From: Desulfosarcina ovata subsp. ovata
GTDB lineage: Bacteria; Desulfobacterota; Desulfobacteria; Desulfobacterales; Desulfosarcinaceae
Reading direction: 5' to 3'
Length of the DNA: 64,000 nt
NCBI RefSeq assembly: GCF_009689005.1
Contig: NZ_AP021879.1
Location: 7,007,501 to 7,071,500, forward strand
The notes under the pieces were generated by a model. The model was not told the DNA's origin. It saw only the letters and a program-made list of their open reading frames with translations, and did no database searches. Made by a program: the position numbers and the translations under genes. This document shows, one piece after another, positions 41,901 through 50,263 of this stretch (its first letter is position 1; every line of letters begins with the position of its first letter).

Positions 41901-43243
41901 TTCATATCCTGCCCACCGATATCCAGAATGAAAGACACATGGGGATCAAATTTCTTGGCAGCATAAAAATGGGCCAATGTTTCGACCATGCCGTTATCAA
42001 TGTTAAATGCCGCACGGATCAGTTCTTCACCGTAGCCGGTGACAACACATTGCTTTGGGTTTACTTGGATTCCTTGTGCGTCAAGTGTTTGCTTGAGTGC
42101 GATTAACGCTTTTCTGACACTTTTGATGGGATTGCCGTGGTTGTTATCATAATGACGAAACAGGATCTGGTCCTTGTTATCGATGACCACAATTTTGGTG
42201 GTCGTGGAGCCGGCATCAATGTCCACGAAAACATTTTTTCCGTCCACGCTTGACAATGGGGCCTGGGGTATTGCGTATTGAGCTTTTTCTTGATCCCACC
42301 GGGATCGTTCTCGCTCATCTTTGAAGATCATCTCATATTGGGTTGGTATGGCGAGATTGCCTCCCTTTTGCTGCAGCCCGCGTGCAAATTCAGCAAGAGT
42401 GCTTGTATTGGAGGCATTCGCGTTAAGGGTCAAGGCCGCCCCATAGGCCGGATATACCTTGGACATATCCGGCAGAATCGCCTCCTTCTCCTTTAACGAC
42501 AGAATTCTTAAAAAAAATTTTCTCAGCGAACAATAATAAGACAACGGCCCACCCACCAAAATCGCCGGGGACCTGATTTCATGACCTCTGGCAAGCGAAT
42601 TCACCGCTTGAATGGCCACCGCCTGAAACACGGAAGCGGCTATTTCGGTTTTGGGAACCCCGGTGTTGATCAGGTTTTGAATATCTGTTTTAGCAAAAAC
42701 CCCACAGCGAGACGCGATGGTATGACAACGTTTTCCCTTTAGCGCCAATTCATCCAGCTCAGTTGTGGCCACATTCATCAGGCTTGCCATCTGATCGATA
42801 AATGCGCCTGTTCCTCCGGCACAATTGCCATTCATACGCATATCCGGACGGCAATTCCGGTTGAAAAAGATCATTTTACTGTCTTCACCGCCGATATCGA
42901 TAACCATCTTGCATTGTGGGTGCTGCATCAAAGCGGCCTCCGCCACCGCCACCATCTCCTGCACGAATGGCAAATCCGTACGTTCAGCCAGGCCCATTCC
43001 GGCGGAACCGGTAAATATCGGCGAAATCGATATATTGCCCCGGTTTTTCCTCAGGTGCGTCAACATATTTTGTAGGGTTCCCAGGATATCTGCCTTGTGG
43101 CGACGATAATCGGAATATCTGACGTTTCCGCCCGGATCGATCAACACCAGTTTCGCAGTTGTGGACCCAATATCCAAACCCAGACGAAATTGCTCGGAAG
43201 TATGGTCAGAATAATTTTGTTCCCTATTATTTCCTTTCCACAT
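38921..43243 (-). CDS. Giant acyl-CoA dehydratase activase (two BcrAD/BadF ATPase domains plus DUF2229 part)
   Basis: About 1440 residues. I chose the ATG at 43243 because ggagg lies 7 nt before it; starts at 43249 or 43264 are possible. There are two ASKHA ATPase domains: LGLDIGSTTAKLVLID with CAGGTGAFIDQ and SRCGVFAK, then VDIDAGSTTTKIVVID with CSSGCGSFIE and SRCTVFMN. The Cys in the CAGGTG/CSSGCG and SRC motifs are positioned like the ligands of the [4Fe-4S] cluster that bridges HgdC-type activators. The C-terminal 750 residues are the DUF2229/HgdB-like part (YPAKQVHAHIFDLIEKKVDR, NNDACYPAIVTIGDIIKAL). Such proteins use ATP to fire a low-potential electron into 2-hydroxyacyl-CoA dehydratases or benzoyl-CoA reductases of class I. 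No dehydratase partner is adjacent; substrate unknown. Probably repressed by the upstream TetR protein. Confidence 0.85.
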   Translation of the reverse strand: MWKGNNREQNYSDHTSEQFRLGLDIGSTTAKLVLIDPGGNVRYSDYRRHKADILGTLQNMLTHLRKNRGNISISPIFTGSAGMGLAERTDLPFVQEMVAVAEAALMQHPQCKMVIDIGGEDSKMIFFNRNCRPDMRMNGNCAGGTGAFIDQMASLMNVATTELDELALKGKRCHTIASRCGVFAKTDIQNLINTGVPKTEIAASVFQAVAIQAVNSLARGHEIRSPAILVGGPLSYYCSLRKFFLRILSLKEKEAILPDMSKVYPAYGAALTLNANASNTSTLAEFARGLQQKGGNLAIPTQYEMIFKDERERSRWDQEKAQYAIPQAPLSSVDGKNVFVDIDAGSTTTKIVVIDNKDQILFRHYDNNHGNPIKSVRKALIALKQTLDAQGIQVNPKQCVVTGYGEELIRAAFNIDNGMVETLAHFYAAKKFDPHVSFILDIGGQDMKAIFVEDGIIKKIEVNEACSSGCGSFIETFADSLGYTAAEFGELACSAKHPVDLGSRCTVFMNSSVKQALRQGNDVADVAAGLSYSVIQNCLHKVLRISDTDELGDRVVVQGGTFKNPAVLRAIEKLLGRKVIRPTIAEYMGAYGAAITARQCSGEEDGNAGSKPTLFQNLDSSCKAVEKQLVCKGCTNNCRVQMLRFPNGRSYYTGNRCERHFTNGDKVIKPGDNLFKVKHALLERLPDASADRGTLSIGIPMVLNFFENYPFWATFFAEIGFRVIRSSPNDGLRPKSATTIMSDNICYPAKQVHAHIFDLIEKKVDRIFFPRVVFETGQFKDEANHFNCPIVTGYPDVIDSAINPERYGVALDSPAINFNETKLLKKACWQYVSGFHVTELKFQQAFSRALQAMNDFKKTLQEAGRKTIEKARAHKELMVVLAGRPYHVDPAINHDIPDLISRMGIHVLTEDALPLDNIVLPDSLEVADQWEYSNRLYRAAHWTGKEPHAEFLQLNSFGCGPDAIVIDEVKAILKTYGKTPTILKIDEVTSIGSAKLRIRSLVESRSEALKPTVPACRHKLPAFNKKDRHRKVLVPNFSPFYSIFIQSAFSLMGYPLEVLPPSDTNSVKLGLKYVNNDACYPAIVTIGDIIKALKSGNYRLNETAVALTETGGQCRATNYVSLLKKALLLAGYDNIPVVAASFSTKSANIQPGFSVNRPRVISLIFSILLVVDQLIRMYHATAVREITRGDSLAVLKKHFDQARNHIGRWTLKDGDDILKKAIGDFNRIKTYAGSYPKVGLVGEIYVKYNPFSNGNIVERLTREGIQVIVPPLITFFLQTFVNIPFNQVHHIQSSLSLDRWSLAFVQRRVDAKIRYVNNLMSSFRFALEPIQPIVELSKKAEKIVSLSNQAGEGWLLPGEIVTMAESGIRNIISLQPFGCIANHIVAKGISKKVADLFPDLNFLTLDMDAGNSDVNIQNRLAFFIHATKDGAADSLAVVNG

Positions 43244-43303
43244 TCTCATGCCTCCATCATTCATTCAGGATGTCGTGATTATGACAGATGACAACTCATT
43301 CGT

Positions 43304-43319
43304 TTAACGTATTCGTTAA
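43304..43319. promoter_or_regulatory. Candidate TetR operator before the activase gene
   Basis: ttaacgtattcgttaa is a perfect 16-bp palindrome. The same pattern, ttaac-N6-gttaa, occurs at 44128-44143 before the tetR gene itself. It sits about 60 bp upstream of the activase start, where a repressor could block the promoter. Confidence 0.55.
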
Positions 43320-43452
43320 CTCATTGCAAAAAAATATAAACAGGTTAGCTCATAAAGTCGTGACCATTTTGAGTCTATTGCTTTTTTGTCCCATAACCGA
43401 CTGTCCGTATTTATGTAAATTGCAAAAAACCGTTGGATGATGTTTTTCGACT

Positions 43453-44094
43453 TCATCCACCATCGGTGGATTGGTTTTCTTTCAGTATTCCGTGTAACAA
43501 CAGATCGACGATGCTGTCTTCTCTTGTTTTAAGAAAGGCTTTTTCATCTTGGATGCTCAGGTCAAGAATGAATTCGGCAATAGGGTGGGCCAGGAAATAG
43601 ACCACATTCATTCCAAGGATACTGATAAATACTTGTTTAAAATCGATATTACGAAAAATTCCCTGTGCCACGCCTTTTTGATAGGTCTGCTCAATCAGTT
43701 CATGCTCGCTAATCTTTTCTGTTTCAAAAGCATTCAAGAACGCCGCTCGTAGGTATTCCGGGTGATTATTCAGCACCTCCATAAACAGCTTGGACCATTC
43801 CTTGCTTTTGGAAAAGGCTGAAAAATGGAGCCTGACAAACTTCACAAGGATTTGTGTCGGGTCCTCTTTTTGTGTATCGGAATCACGTATGCCCGAAATA
43901 ATTTCAGAGTATATTCGCCTGACAATCATATTTAGCGCTTCTTGAAAAAGGTTTTCCTTATTCGAATAATAGTAATAGACCATCGCTTTGTTGATCTTGG
44001 CCTTTGTTCCGATATCCTCCATGCGGGCACCATGGAAACCCTTTTTCGCAAAGATATGAACGGCTGCATTTAATATTCTGGTTTTACTTTCCAT
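43453..44094 (-). CDS. TetR-family transcriptional regulator
   Basis: 213 residues. The N-terminal helix-turn-helix is clear: RILNAAVHIFAKKGFHGARM, then EDIGTKAKINKAMVYYYYSN with KENLFQEAL. The C-terminal ligand domain (helical, EWSKLFMEVLNNHPEYLRAA) resembles those of acyl-CoA- or fatty-acid-responsive members only loosely. It lies upstream of the activase gene on the same strand, 210 bp away. A shared palindrome before both genes suggests it represses itself and the activase. The inducer is unknown and may be a CoA ester. Confidence 0.85.
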   Translation of the reverse strand: MESKTRILNAAVHIFAKKGFHGARMEDIGTKAKINKAMVYYYYSNKENLFQEALNMIVRRIYSEIISGIRDSDTQKEDPTQILVKFVRLHFSAFSKSKEWSKLFMEVLNNHPEYLRAAFLNAFETEKISEHELIEQTYQKGVAQGIFRNIDFKQVFISILGMNVVYFLAHPIAEFILDLSIQDEKAFLKTREDSIVDLLLHGILKENQSTDGG

Positions 44095-44127
44095 CTGATT
44101 TTACTTTCCCATGGTCAAAACCCGTTT

Positions 44128-44143
44128 TTAACTATTCCGTTAA
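44128..44143. promoter_or_regulatory. Candidate TetR operator before tetR
   Basis: ttaactattccgttaa has the same ttaac-N6-gttaa pattern as 43304-43319. It lies 34-49 nt upstream of the tetR start. A further half-site pair (ttaaacg...gttaa) follows at once, so two dimers might bind. Confidence 0.55.
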
Positions 44144-44237
44144 ACGTCTCTGTTAAAATAATAACGGCTTTTTTTCATTTTTCAAACAAATTTTCTATAA
44201 AAACAAAATTCAGTCGGACGGGATGAATTCAAGAGAA

Positions 44238-46709
44238 TTACAAAGGGAGCTGTCTTTTTCCCTTCAGCCACACCTGGTTTTTCGAAAAGCCGGAGGTATC
44301 ATAGAGCTGCCATTCGCCTTTCTCTATCTTGAGAAGGGCCTTTAAGCTTTCGGACCTCTCCCCGGCAGGATAATTGGTCAAAAATATCTTTTTATATATA
44401 TCCAGCGATTCAGGACTTTCATCTATGTTGAAAAGTGTAAGCAACGCCTCAAATTTGCCTTTCTCAACAATGCCTTCTGTACTGCTTTGCAGCATTTCTT
44501 TTGATATTTCCGGCAGTTCCACAATAAAAGTAAGACGATTGCAGATACCGTTCTTACCGAGCCTGATAAAAAAGAAGGAATACCCCTTTTTAACGGGGCT
44601 TACATCACACCGTGCACTGATGACACCGGATAAAGAGAGATATGACAGATATTCGTCTTTTATTCCAAGCTTTTCAAAGTAATCGAAAAACTTTTCGGAA
44701 TAGAATATCTCTGATTTTGATTTGCCATTCAGTTCATGGATTTTATGGCTGTATGCATCAATACGGCTTTCAATTTTTGCAACGGCCTGGTCATAATCCT
44801 GCTCCTTTACAAAATAGAGGTACTTATAGCTGTCCTTGTAACTTTTCAGAATAGCGCCGAAATGGCGTGTCGACGTCCATATCTTCGGTTTATCAAGAAA
44901 GACCAGTCCCGTGGCATTCACCAGTGTATAGAAGAATTTGTACTTCAGACTGGATTCACTCAACTCCTTGGAAGCACGTTTCATTCTCTTCATGATTGAT
45001 TTCATCCCGGATATGGCTTCCCTGTTTTTTTTGATCTTTTTCTTCAGCAGGGGGATATCCTTTGAAGAGAGGCCGCTTAACGATTCTATAATGAGATCAT
45101 CCGATGACGCGATTTTATTGAAGCCGTTGACGGCAAGCGAATAAGTCCTTGCCACCATGGGGTGCCGGAATGGAAGATTCTTGGCGGCAAATATCATTTC
45201 TATGTCGGTATATATTTCAGACCTCGGCTTTATGTAAACATAATCAGTAGTTGCCTCAACCAGGAACCTGAATGTCTTTAAATTCTGTTTTTTCAGCTCC
45301 CTTAGAACAGGGCCGTATCCATGACTATTGTTTTCAGTCTCCACCGGGAACTCCAGTGTCCCGAGAAAAATTTTAGGCACACCGTCCCGTCCGGGGTCAA
45401 TGCGTTTCAAATAGGTCCATGACTCCACCGTATAAAAGGTGATATCAAATGGTCTGCCGTTTTCTATTATCCTCAGTATGGAAGGGGATTCCGTAAGATT
45501 GAAATTCAGCAGTTCCGCCGAAACATTGCCCAAATAAACCGAGGCCCGGCGTATTTTCCCTCGATAGTGGAAATCAGAATTTTTGAGTTTGCTGTAATCG
45601 ATCTTTTTCCCTTCCTTCAGGAACGAGCTGTCCGGGATGGTCAATTCAGCAAGGGAAAAGCTCCAGGCGTCATCGAATATGTTCTTATAATAATAACCGG
45701 TATTTCCATCCTCGTTTATACCGGCCATCCTCAACTCCCTGGCCGCGTTGCCGTGACCGTTTTGCAGAATGGTTATCATTGATGACAGCCTGGCCCTGCC
45801 CTTTAAATCGATGCCTGGCTGTTTGCGCCATCCCTCGGCAGGAAGTGACCACTTTGTGAAATTGGATCCCCAGTCCTCTCCATTATCATGTCTCTTTTCC
45901 CTCTTATAGGAATACTTGAAAAACATGGGATCGCTTCCAGAAGTATCGAAGTCTATCAGCCGGGTATACATATCCCCTGCCGCATCAATGACAAAGATCG
46001 TTGAAGCGCTCACGGAGATATTCTCGGCCACGAACTTTCCCCTGTTGGGAAGACAGATGGTATGGCTGAAGTCGGCAGGAAGCCCGGAATCAGTGAAGCG
46101 GATCTCGCGTCCCCTTGAGTTCAGCACGTAAAGGGTGGTAATTCCCATTGTCCCGAAATGATGCGGGTTACCGTCTATGTCTTCATGATACAGAACGTCC
46201 CGATTTCTTCTGCCGATGGCCCATCCCACCGGGGAGGAGGCGGGCCCGGTGAGAAAAAGGGGCTCCTTTTCGGGCCATCCCCAGAGATGGTTCCATATTT
46301 TTTCTTCCCAGCTGATGCCCTTTCCCAGCCTTAGCCAGTAAAAGCGGCCGGCGTCTGAAAGGGCAATGATTTCATCCGCATCGGCATATATTGATTTTAC
46401 CGAGGAGGGAACGGGAAAATCCCCAACTGACTTGTTTCCGGGAAGTCCGGTAGCGAGAAAAAGCTTCCAGGTGCCTTGCTTTCCCGTAGTTTCAGCATTT
46501 GGTTTATAATAGATCCTTCCGTCTTTTAAGGCGAAATAGTAAAATCGGTTAAAACTCTGCAGCGGGGTTTTTATCACGACCCTGTCCGGCAGCTTTCCCG
46601 TTTCATCTCCCTCGTTATCGCTGCCGGGAGATACGGCAAAGACAGGCATTGCAATCAACAGGGAAAGTAATATCGGGTGCGGCTTTAAATGTTTAAGATT
46701 TTTCTGCAT
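44238..46709 (-). CDS. Large secreted protein of unknown function
   Basis: 823 residues with a signal peptide (PILLSLLIAMPVFA, cut near residue 25). The N-terminal 250 residues have repeated blade-like segments (YYFALKDGRIYYKPN, IIALSDAGRFYWLRLG, TLYVLNSRGREIRFTD, IFVIDAAGDMYTRL), suggesting a beta-propeller. A very basic helical stretch lies near 560-590 (LLKKKIKKNREAISGMKSIM). The C-terminal 250 residues are Lys/Ser/Tyr-rich with unclear fold. Low GC and a Lys-rich composition set it apart from its neighbours and suggest acquisition from elsewhere. I do not recognise the family. Confidence 0.7.
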   Translation of the reverse strand: MQKNLKHLKPHPILLSLLIAMPVFAVSPGSDNEGDETGKLPDRVVIKTPLQSFNRFYYFALKDGRIYYKPNAETTGKQGTWKLFLATGLPGNKSVGDFPVPSSVKSIYADADEIIALSDAGRFYWLRLGKGISWEEKIWNHLWGWPEKEPLFLTGPASSPVGWAIGRRNRDVLYHEDIDGNPHHFGTMGITTLYVLNSRGREIRFTDSGLPADFSHTICLPNRGKFVAENISVSASTIFVIDAAGDMYTRLIDFDTSGSDPMFFKYSYKREKRHDNGEDWGSNFTKWSLPAEGWRKQPGIDLKGRARLSSMITILQNGHGNAARELRMAGINEDGNTGYYYKNIFDDAWSFSLAELTIPDSSFLKEGKKIDYSKLKNSDFHYRGKIRRASVYLGNVSAELLNFNLTESPSILRIIENGRPFDITFYTVESWTYLKRIDPGRDGVPKIFLGTLEFPVETENNSHGYGPVLRELKKQNLKTFRFLVEATTDYVYIKPRSEIYTDIEMIFAAKNLPFRHPMVARTYSLAVNGFNKIASSDDLIIESLSGLSSKDIPLLKKKIKKNREAISGMKSIMKRMKRASKELSESSLKYKFFYTLVNATGLVFLDKPKIWTSTRHFGAILKSYKDSYKYLYFVKEQDYDQAVAKIESRIDAYSHKIHELNGKSKSEIFYSEKFFDYFEKLGIKDEYLSYLSLSGVISARCDVSPVKKGYSFFFIRLGKNGICNRLTFIVELPEISKEMLQSSTEGIVEKGKFEALLTLFNIDESPESLDIYKKIFLTNYPAGERSESLKALLKIEKGEWQLYDTSGFSKNQVWLKGKRQLPL

Positions 46710-46790
46710 CCGGAAATAGACCTCTTATTGATTCCTGTTCATGTAAACTAGCGAGAAGATAGGGCCTGTATGATAGGAGTTTGTTTTTCT

Positions 46791-46890
46791 TCGCAATCTG
46801 AACCTTCGAAAATCAGCAATTCTCGATGAATGTTTAAATCTTCGTTGAAAGTCAAATGGCGACTGTAAAATGGTGGAGTTGGTCAACTGA
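46791..46890. repeat. Dispersed repeat of about 100 bp, copy B
   Basis: Matches 37646-37755. It lies between the Fe-S protein gene (whose stop is 45 bp away) and the start of the 823-residue gene. It may be a transcript-end element or a small non-coding mobile unit. Confidence 0.7.
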
Positions 46891-46934
46891 GTGTGAAAAA
46901 AATTGGCAGCAATGATTTCATCTGATTAATTATC

Positions 46935-47459
46935 TTAATCATCAAAAACAAATCCGCCCAGGTACTCATCCAGAGCAGTCTTGGATTCCCCCTTAAGGTG
47001 TGGGCAATCGTCCGAACTCTTGGCGCCTTCGGCTAGCCTGAGGGCAAATACCATGCAGGTCGGTTGGCGGCATTCGCCGCAGTTGGTGTGGGGCAGGTGC
47101 TTTAATACTTTCACCACCTGAGGGCGATCAATACCTTTAAAGCGCGGGGTGATGGTTTCGCGGTTTTGCCATGCGTCGTTGATTTCACGGCGGATCCAAT
47201 CGATAATTTTTTCGGCCTGCTCGCGATCCTGCACAGCGTTGACCGTGATCTGATCGGACCGCACGGAGATCAGGCGTCCCTGGGTGCGAAACGTGGCGGT
47301 TGGTGGGTCTTTTATATATTCGATGGCACCGAGCACGGCATTTAAGTACGGCAGGGCACAGCCCACATCCTGATCCAGCCGGGCAATGCCGTTGACGCTC
47401 ATGGCTCCGGGCATGCAGTGGTTGTTGACAATTTCCAGGTGAAAAGTTTTGAGAAGCAT
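46935..47459 (-). CDS. Iron-sulfur protein with Fes/PF04060-type cluster motif
   Basis: 174 residues. Residues about 122-150 hold the [4Fe-4S] motif TNCGECRQPTCMVFALRLAE then SSDDCPHL, the spacing seen in the small Fe-S domains of corrinoid Fe-S proteins and RnfB. The N-terminal part (LKTFHLEIVNNHCMPGAMSV, ARLDQDVGCALPYLNAVLG) matches a group of uncharacterised anaerobe proteins with this domain. It may be an electron-transfer or corrinoid-related accessory protein. It stands alone on the minus strand. The cluster motif is clear; the role is not. Confidence 0.72.
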   Translation of the reverse strand: MLLKTFHLEIVNNHCMPGAMSVNGIARLDQDVGCALPYLNAVLGAIEYIKDPPTATFRTQGRLISVRSDQITVNAVQDREQAEKIIDWIRREINDAWQNRETITPRFKGIDRPQVVKVLKHLPHTNCGECRQPTCMVFALRLAEGAKSSDDCPHLKGESKTALDEYLGGFVFDD

Positions 47460-47998
47460 TTTTTTATTTTCTTGGGTGAAGGAATCATTTTGATATTACC
47501 TGCGGTAACGTTCAGGATTATACAGCCATCTTATGGGCATTGCAAATATCCAATGAAAAATGCCAACTGGTGGTATTCTATCCATTTATAATCGATCCGA
47601 TCCTTCAATTGACATTTGGATTTTTGCATTTGGATTGATTTTTGTCTTTCGCGGGCATGGCCCGCTCTTACGAATCTCCATCGTCTGCTTTTACACCGCT
47701 TTCCGTAGGCGCTGGCCATGCCTGCGACTTTTTTAGCTCAGGTTCCAATTGCCGTTACCCTGTGGAGAATTCAAACTCCGTTTGACATATCCCGCGGATT
47801 TTGAAATAAATTACCGCTGGGCGGTCGATTCGGAATCGTTCCATAATACTCATTTAATGTTTACGGCTTGCATAAAAATACCCAAATAGACTTGGCGCCT
47901 TTCCTGCCAGGGAGAGGACCGGAAGGCCTTCCGGCATCGGGAGATGATGCCGAGTGGTTCTGCGGGTAAGGTCTATATTGCACAATTTTGGGGACGTC
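47460..47998. other. Intergenic region with one dispersed repeat, no gene
   Basis: About 540 bp between the minus-strand Fe-S gene and the plus-strand cyclase gene. It contains the 48-bp repeat at 47625-47672, plus AT-rich sequence that should hold the cyclase promoter. I found no convincing promoter boxes or reading frames. Confidence 0.5.
47625..47672 (-). repeat. 48-bp dispersed repeat with gcgggcatggcccgc hairpin, copy 1
   Basis: On the minus strand it reads cgtaagagcgggccatgccc followed by gcgaaagacaaaaatcaatc. Nearly the same sequence is found at 54674-54722 on the plus strand. The gcgggc/gcccgc core forms a hairpin. Confidence 0.65.
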
Positions 47999-50263
47999 AT
48001 GGCCTTTCGGCAACCGGTAGCTTTTTATTGTATTTGCCTGGGTGTCGGATTCGTGGGTGTGCTTGCCAGCATGGTGCCCGTATTTTCGGATGCCGAAGAG
48101 AGTCTCGGCCTGGATCTGCTCTATCAGCTGCGCGGAACGGAGCAGAGCCGCGCCAATGTGGCCATTGTGGCCATCGATAAAGAATCGGCCGGTGCCCTGG
48201 ATCTTCCTTTGCGAGCCAGCAAATGGCCGCGGCAGCTGCATGCCCGGTTGCTGGAGCGGCTGACGGTCTGGCAGGCGGCGGTGATTGCCTTCGACCTTTT
48301 CTTTTACGAACCCAAAGAAGAGGCCGGCGACCGGATCCTGGCCTCGGCCATGGAGAGGGCCGGCAATGTCGTTCTTACCCAAGCCATTGACAGGCAAACC
48401 CTGTCGCTTCCCGTTAGCGCCGGCGGCCGCGCGGCCCATGTGAATATCGAACGGATGCTGTCAACCCTTCCCATTCTGGCCGATGCAGCCGTCGGGCAGG
48501 CCCCGTTTCCGCTGCCGAAGGTACCCGTCAAATTAAATCAGTTCTGGTGCTTTTGGCCCGGATCCGGAAACGTACCCACAACGCCCGTGGTGGCCTTGCA
48601 CGTTTACGCCGGGGAGGTTTTTATCGATTTCATCCACCTGCTCCGGGAGGTGGATGCGGTCGCCGCCGAAACCCTTTTGGTCCCTGAAACGGGCGCCGCT
48701 GACGTGCGCCGGATGATTGGCCTGATCCAGCCCCTGCGCAACCTGTTTGCAAACGATGCCACCCTGGCGTCACGGGCCCTTGAACGGCTGGCCCGGTATT
48801 CACCGCAAACCCTGTCCGCCGACGCCATGCAATTGATGCGGGCGATGATCCGGTTATATGCAACCGAGAGCAGCCGCTATCTCAATTTTTACGGTCCGCC
48901 CGGAACCGTCAGAACCATCCCCTACCATTGCCTGGTGAGCCCGGCCGGTTCGGGTTGCGACGATGACGAGGCGGCCCTGCTCAACGGCGCGGCGGTTTTT
49001 GTCGGCCAAACGGCAAGCAATTGGATTGAGACCCATGACAGTTTTTACACGGCCTTTTCCGGAAAGTCGGGCAAGGACATCAGCGGGGTCGAGATTGCCG
49101 CCACGGCCTTGGCCAATCTGCTTGAGGACAAGGCGGTTTATCCCTTGGCCCCGTTTGTCAATGTGCTGTTGCTGGTCGGCTGGGGCGTGCTGGTTGCCCT
49201 GACCGGGTTGCATTTTACCACCGCTGTCTCCGCGGCGGGCCTGTTGCTGATCAACGGAATCTATCTTTGTCTGGCCTGTTTCCAGTTCAGGGCCGGCGGC
49301 ATCTGGTACCCCCTGGTGGTGCCCATGCTGGTGCAAACGCCGACGGCACTGATTGCCGGCCTCATATGGAAGTACCGCAAGGTCAACATCGATCGCGCAA
49401 ACATCCGTGAAGCATTCGGCCATTATCTTCCCGACGAGGTTGTCGACCGCCTTTCCGCCAACCTCAAGGAGCTGAGTCTCGGTGGAAAGGTGTTTTACGG
49501 GGTCTGCCTGTTCACCGACGCCCAGAATTACACGGCCCTTTCGGAACGGTTGGACCCCGGCCGCCTGACCGAACTGATGAACCGGTATTACGAGGTCATT
49601 TTCAAGCCCATCAAGGCTCACGGCGGGTTGGTGCTGCAGGTCGTGGGGGACTCGGTCATGGCCCTCTGGTCGGCACCGGAACCCCGGCCCGAGCTTTCCC
49701 GGGCGGCCTGCCGGGCGGCCCGGGAGGTCTCGGCGGCGGTGGACGACTTCAACCGGCAGGCGGGCGATAAGGCCATGCCGACCCGTATCGGCATGCATGC
49801 CGGCGAGATGCTGCTGGGCAACATCGGCGCCATGGATCACTACGAGTACCGACCGGTGGGCGATATCGTCAATACCGCGTCGCGCGTGGAGGGGCTGAAC
49901 AAGTTTTTGGGCACCCATCTGCTGGCCACCCGTGAAGCCATGGGTGCGGAAACCGACCGCATGTCCCGTTTGGTGGGGTGGTTCGTCTTCAAAGGCAAGT
50001 CACGGCCCGTGCAGGTGTATGAGCTTTTGGATGCGGACAGTTTTTCCCTGGAACAACAGGCTCTGACGTATCGTCATTTTGAAGCGGGTCTGGATGCGTT
50101 CGGGCAGCGACGCTGGGATGCGGCGCTGAAACGTTTTGACCTGGCGCTTCAAATCGACGCCAGCGACGGGCCGTCGCGGTATTATCGCCGCTACTGCCAG
50201 GTGTATCGGGAGCAGCCACCGGACGAGGCATGGGATGGGGCCATGCATCTGGAGCAGAAATGA
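47999..50263 (+). CDS. CHASE2-domain class III nucleotide cyclase
   Basis: 754 residues from the ATG at 47999, which follows a gggga site. The N-terminal helix leads to an extracytoplasmic CHASE2 sensor (about 35-375; SLGLDLLYQLRGTEQ, VAIVAIDKESAGAL). Three membrane helices follow (near 385-470), then the class III catalytic domain (about 485-680). The metal-binding Asp residues are present: LFTDAQNYTALSE and VVGDSVMALW, with GDIVNTASRVEGL completing the site. The purine-specifying Lys that normally stands three residues before the second GD is Gln (LQVVGD), and the later Asp/Thr is Glu (HYEYRPVGD), so adenylate specificity is not certain. A short C-terminal helical tail is TPR-like (YRHFEAGLDAFGQRRWDAAL). 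Its stop overlaps the next gene. Confidence 0.86.
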   Translation: MAFRQPVAFYCICLGVGFVGVLASMVPVFSDAEESLGLDLLYQLRGTEQSRANVAIVAIDKESAGALDLPLRASKWPRQLHARLLERLTVWQAAVIAFDLFFYEPKEEAGDRILASAMERAGNVVLTQAIDRQTLSLPVSAGGRAAHVNIERMLSTLPILADAAVGQAPFPLPKVPVKLNQFWCFWPGSGNVPTTPVVALHVYAGEVFIDFIHLLREVDAVAAETLLVPETGAADVRRMIGLIQPLRNLFANDATLASRALERLARYSPQTLSADAMQLMRAMIRLYATESSRYLNFYGPPGTVRTIPYHCLVSPAGSGCDDDEAALLNGAAVFVGQTASNWIETHDSFYTAFSGKSGKDISGVEIAATALANLLEDKAVYPLAPFVNVLLLVGWGVLVALTGLHFTTAVSAAGLLLINGIYLCLACFQFRAGGIWYPLVVPMLVQTPTALIAGLIWKYRKVNIDRANIREAFGHYLPDEVVDRLSANLKELSLGGKVFYGVCLFTDAQNYTALSERLDPGRLTELMNRYYEVIFKPIKAHGGLVLQVVGDSVMALWSAPEPRPELSRAACRAAREVSAAVDDFNRQAGDKAMPTRIGMHAGEMLLGNIGAMDHYEYRPVGDIVNTASRVEGLNKFLGTHLLATREAMGAETDRMSRLVGWFVFKGKSRPVQVYELLDADSFSLEQQALTYRHFEAGLDAFGQRRWDAALKRFDLALQIDASDGPSRYYRRYCQVYREQPPDEAWDGAMHLEQK

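Noticed and set aside
38921..43243. Class I (ATP-dependent) benzoyl-CoA reductase subunit
   Set aside because: The protein is far longer than BcrA/BcrD and carries the DUF2229-type C-terminus; bcrB/bcrC-like genes are absent.
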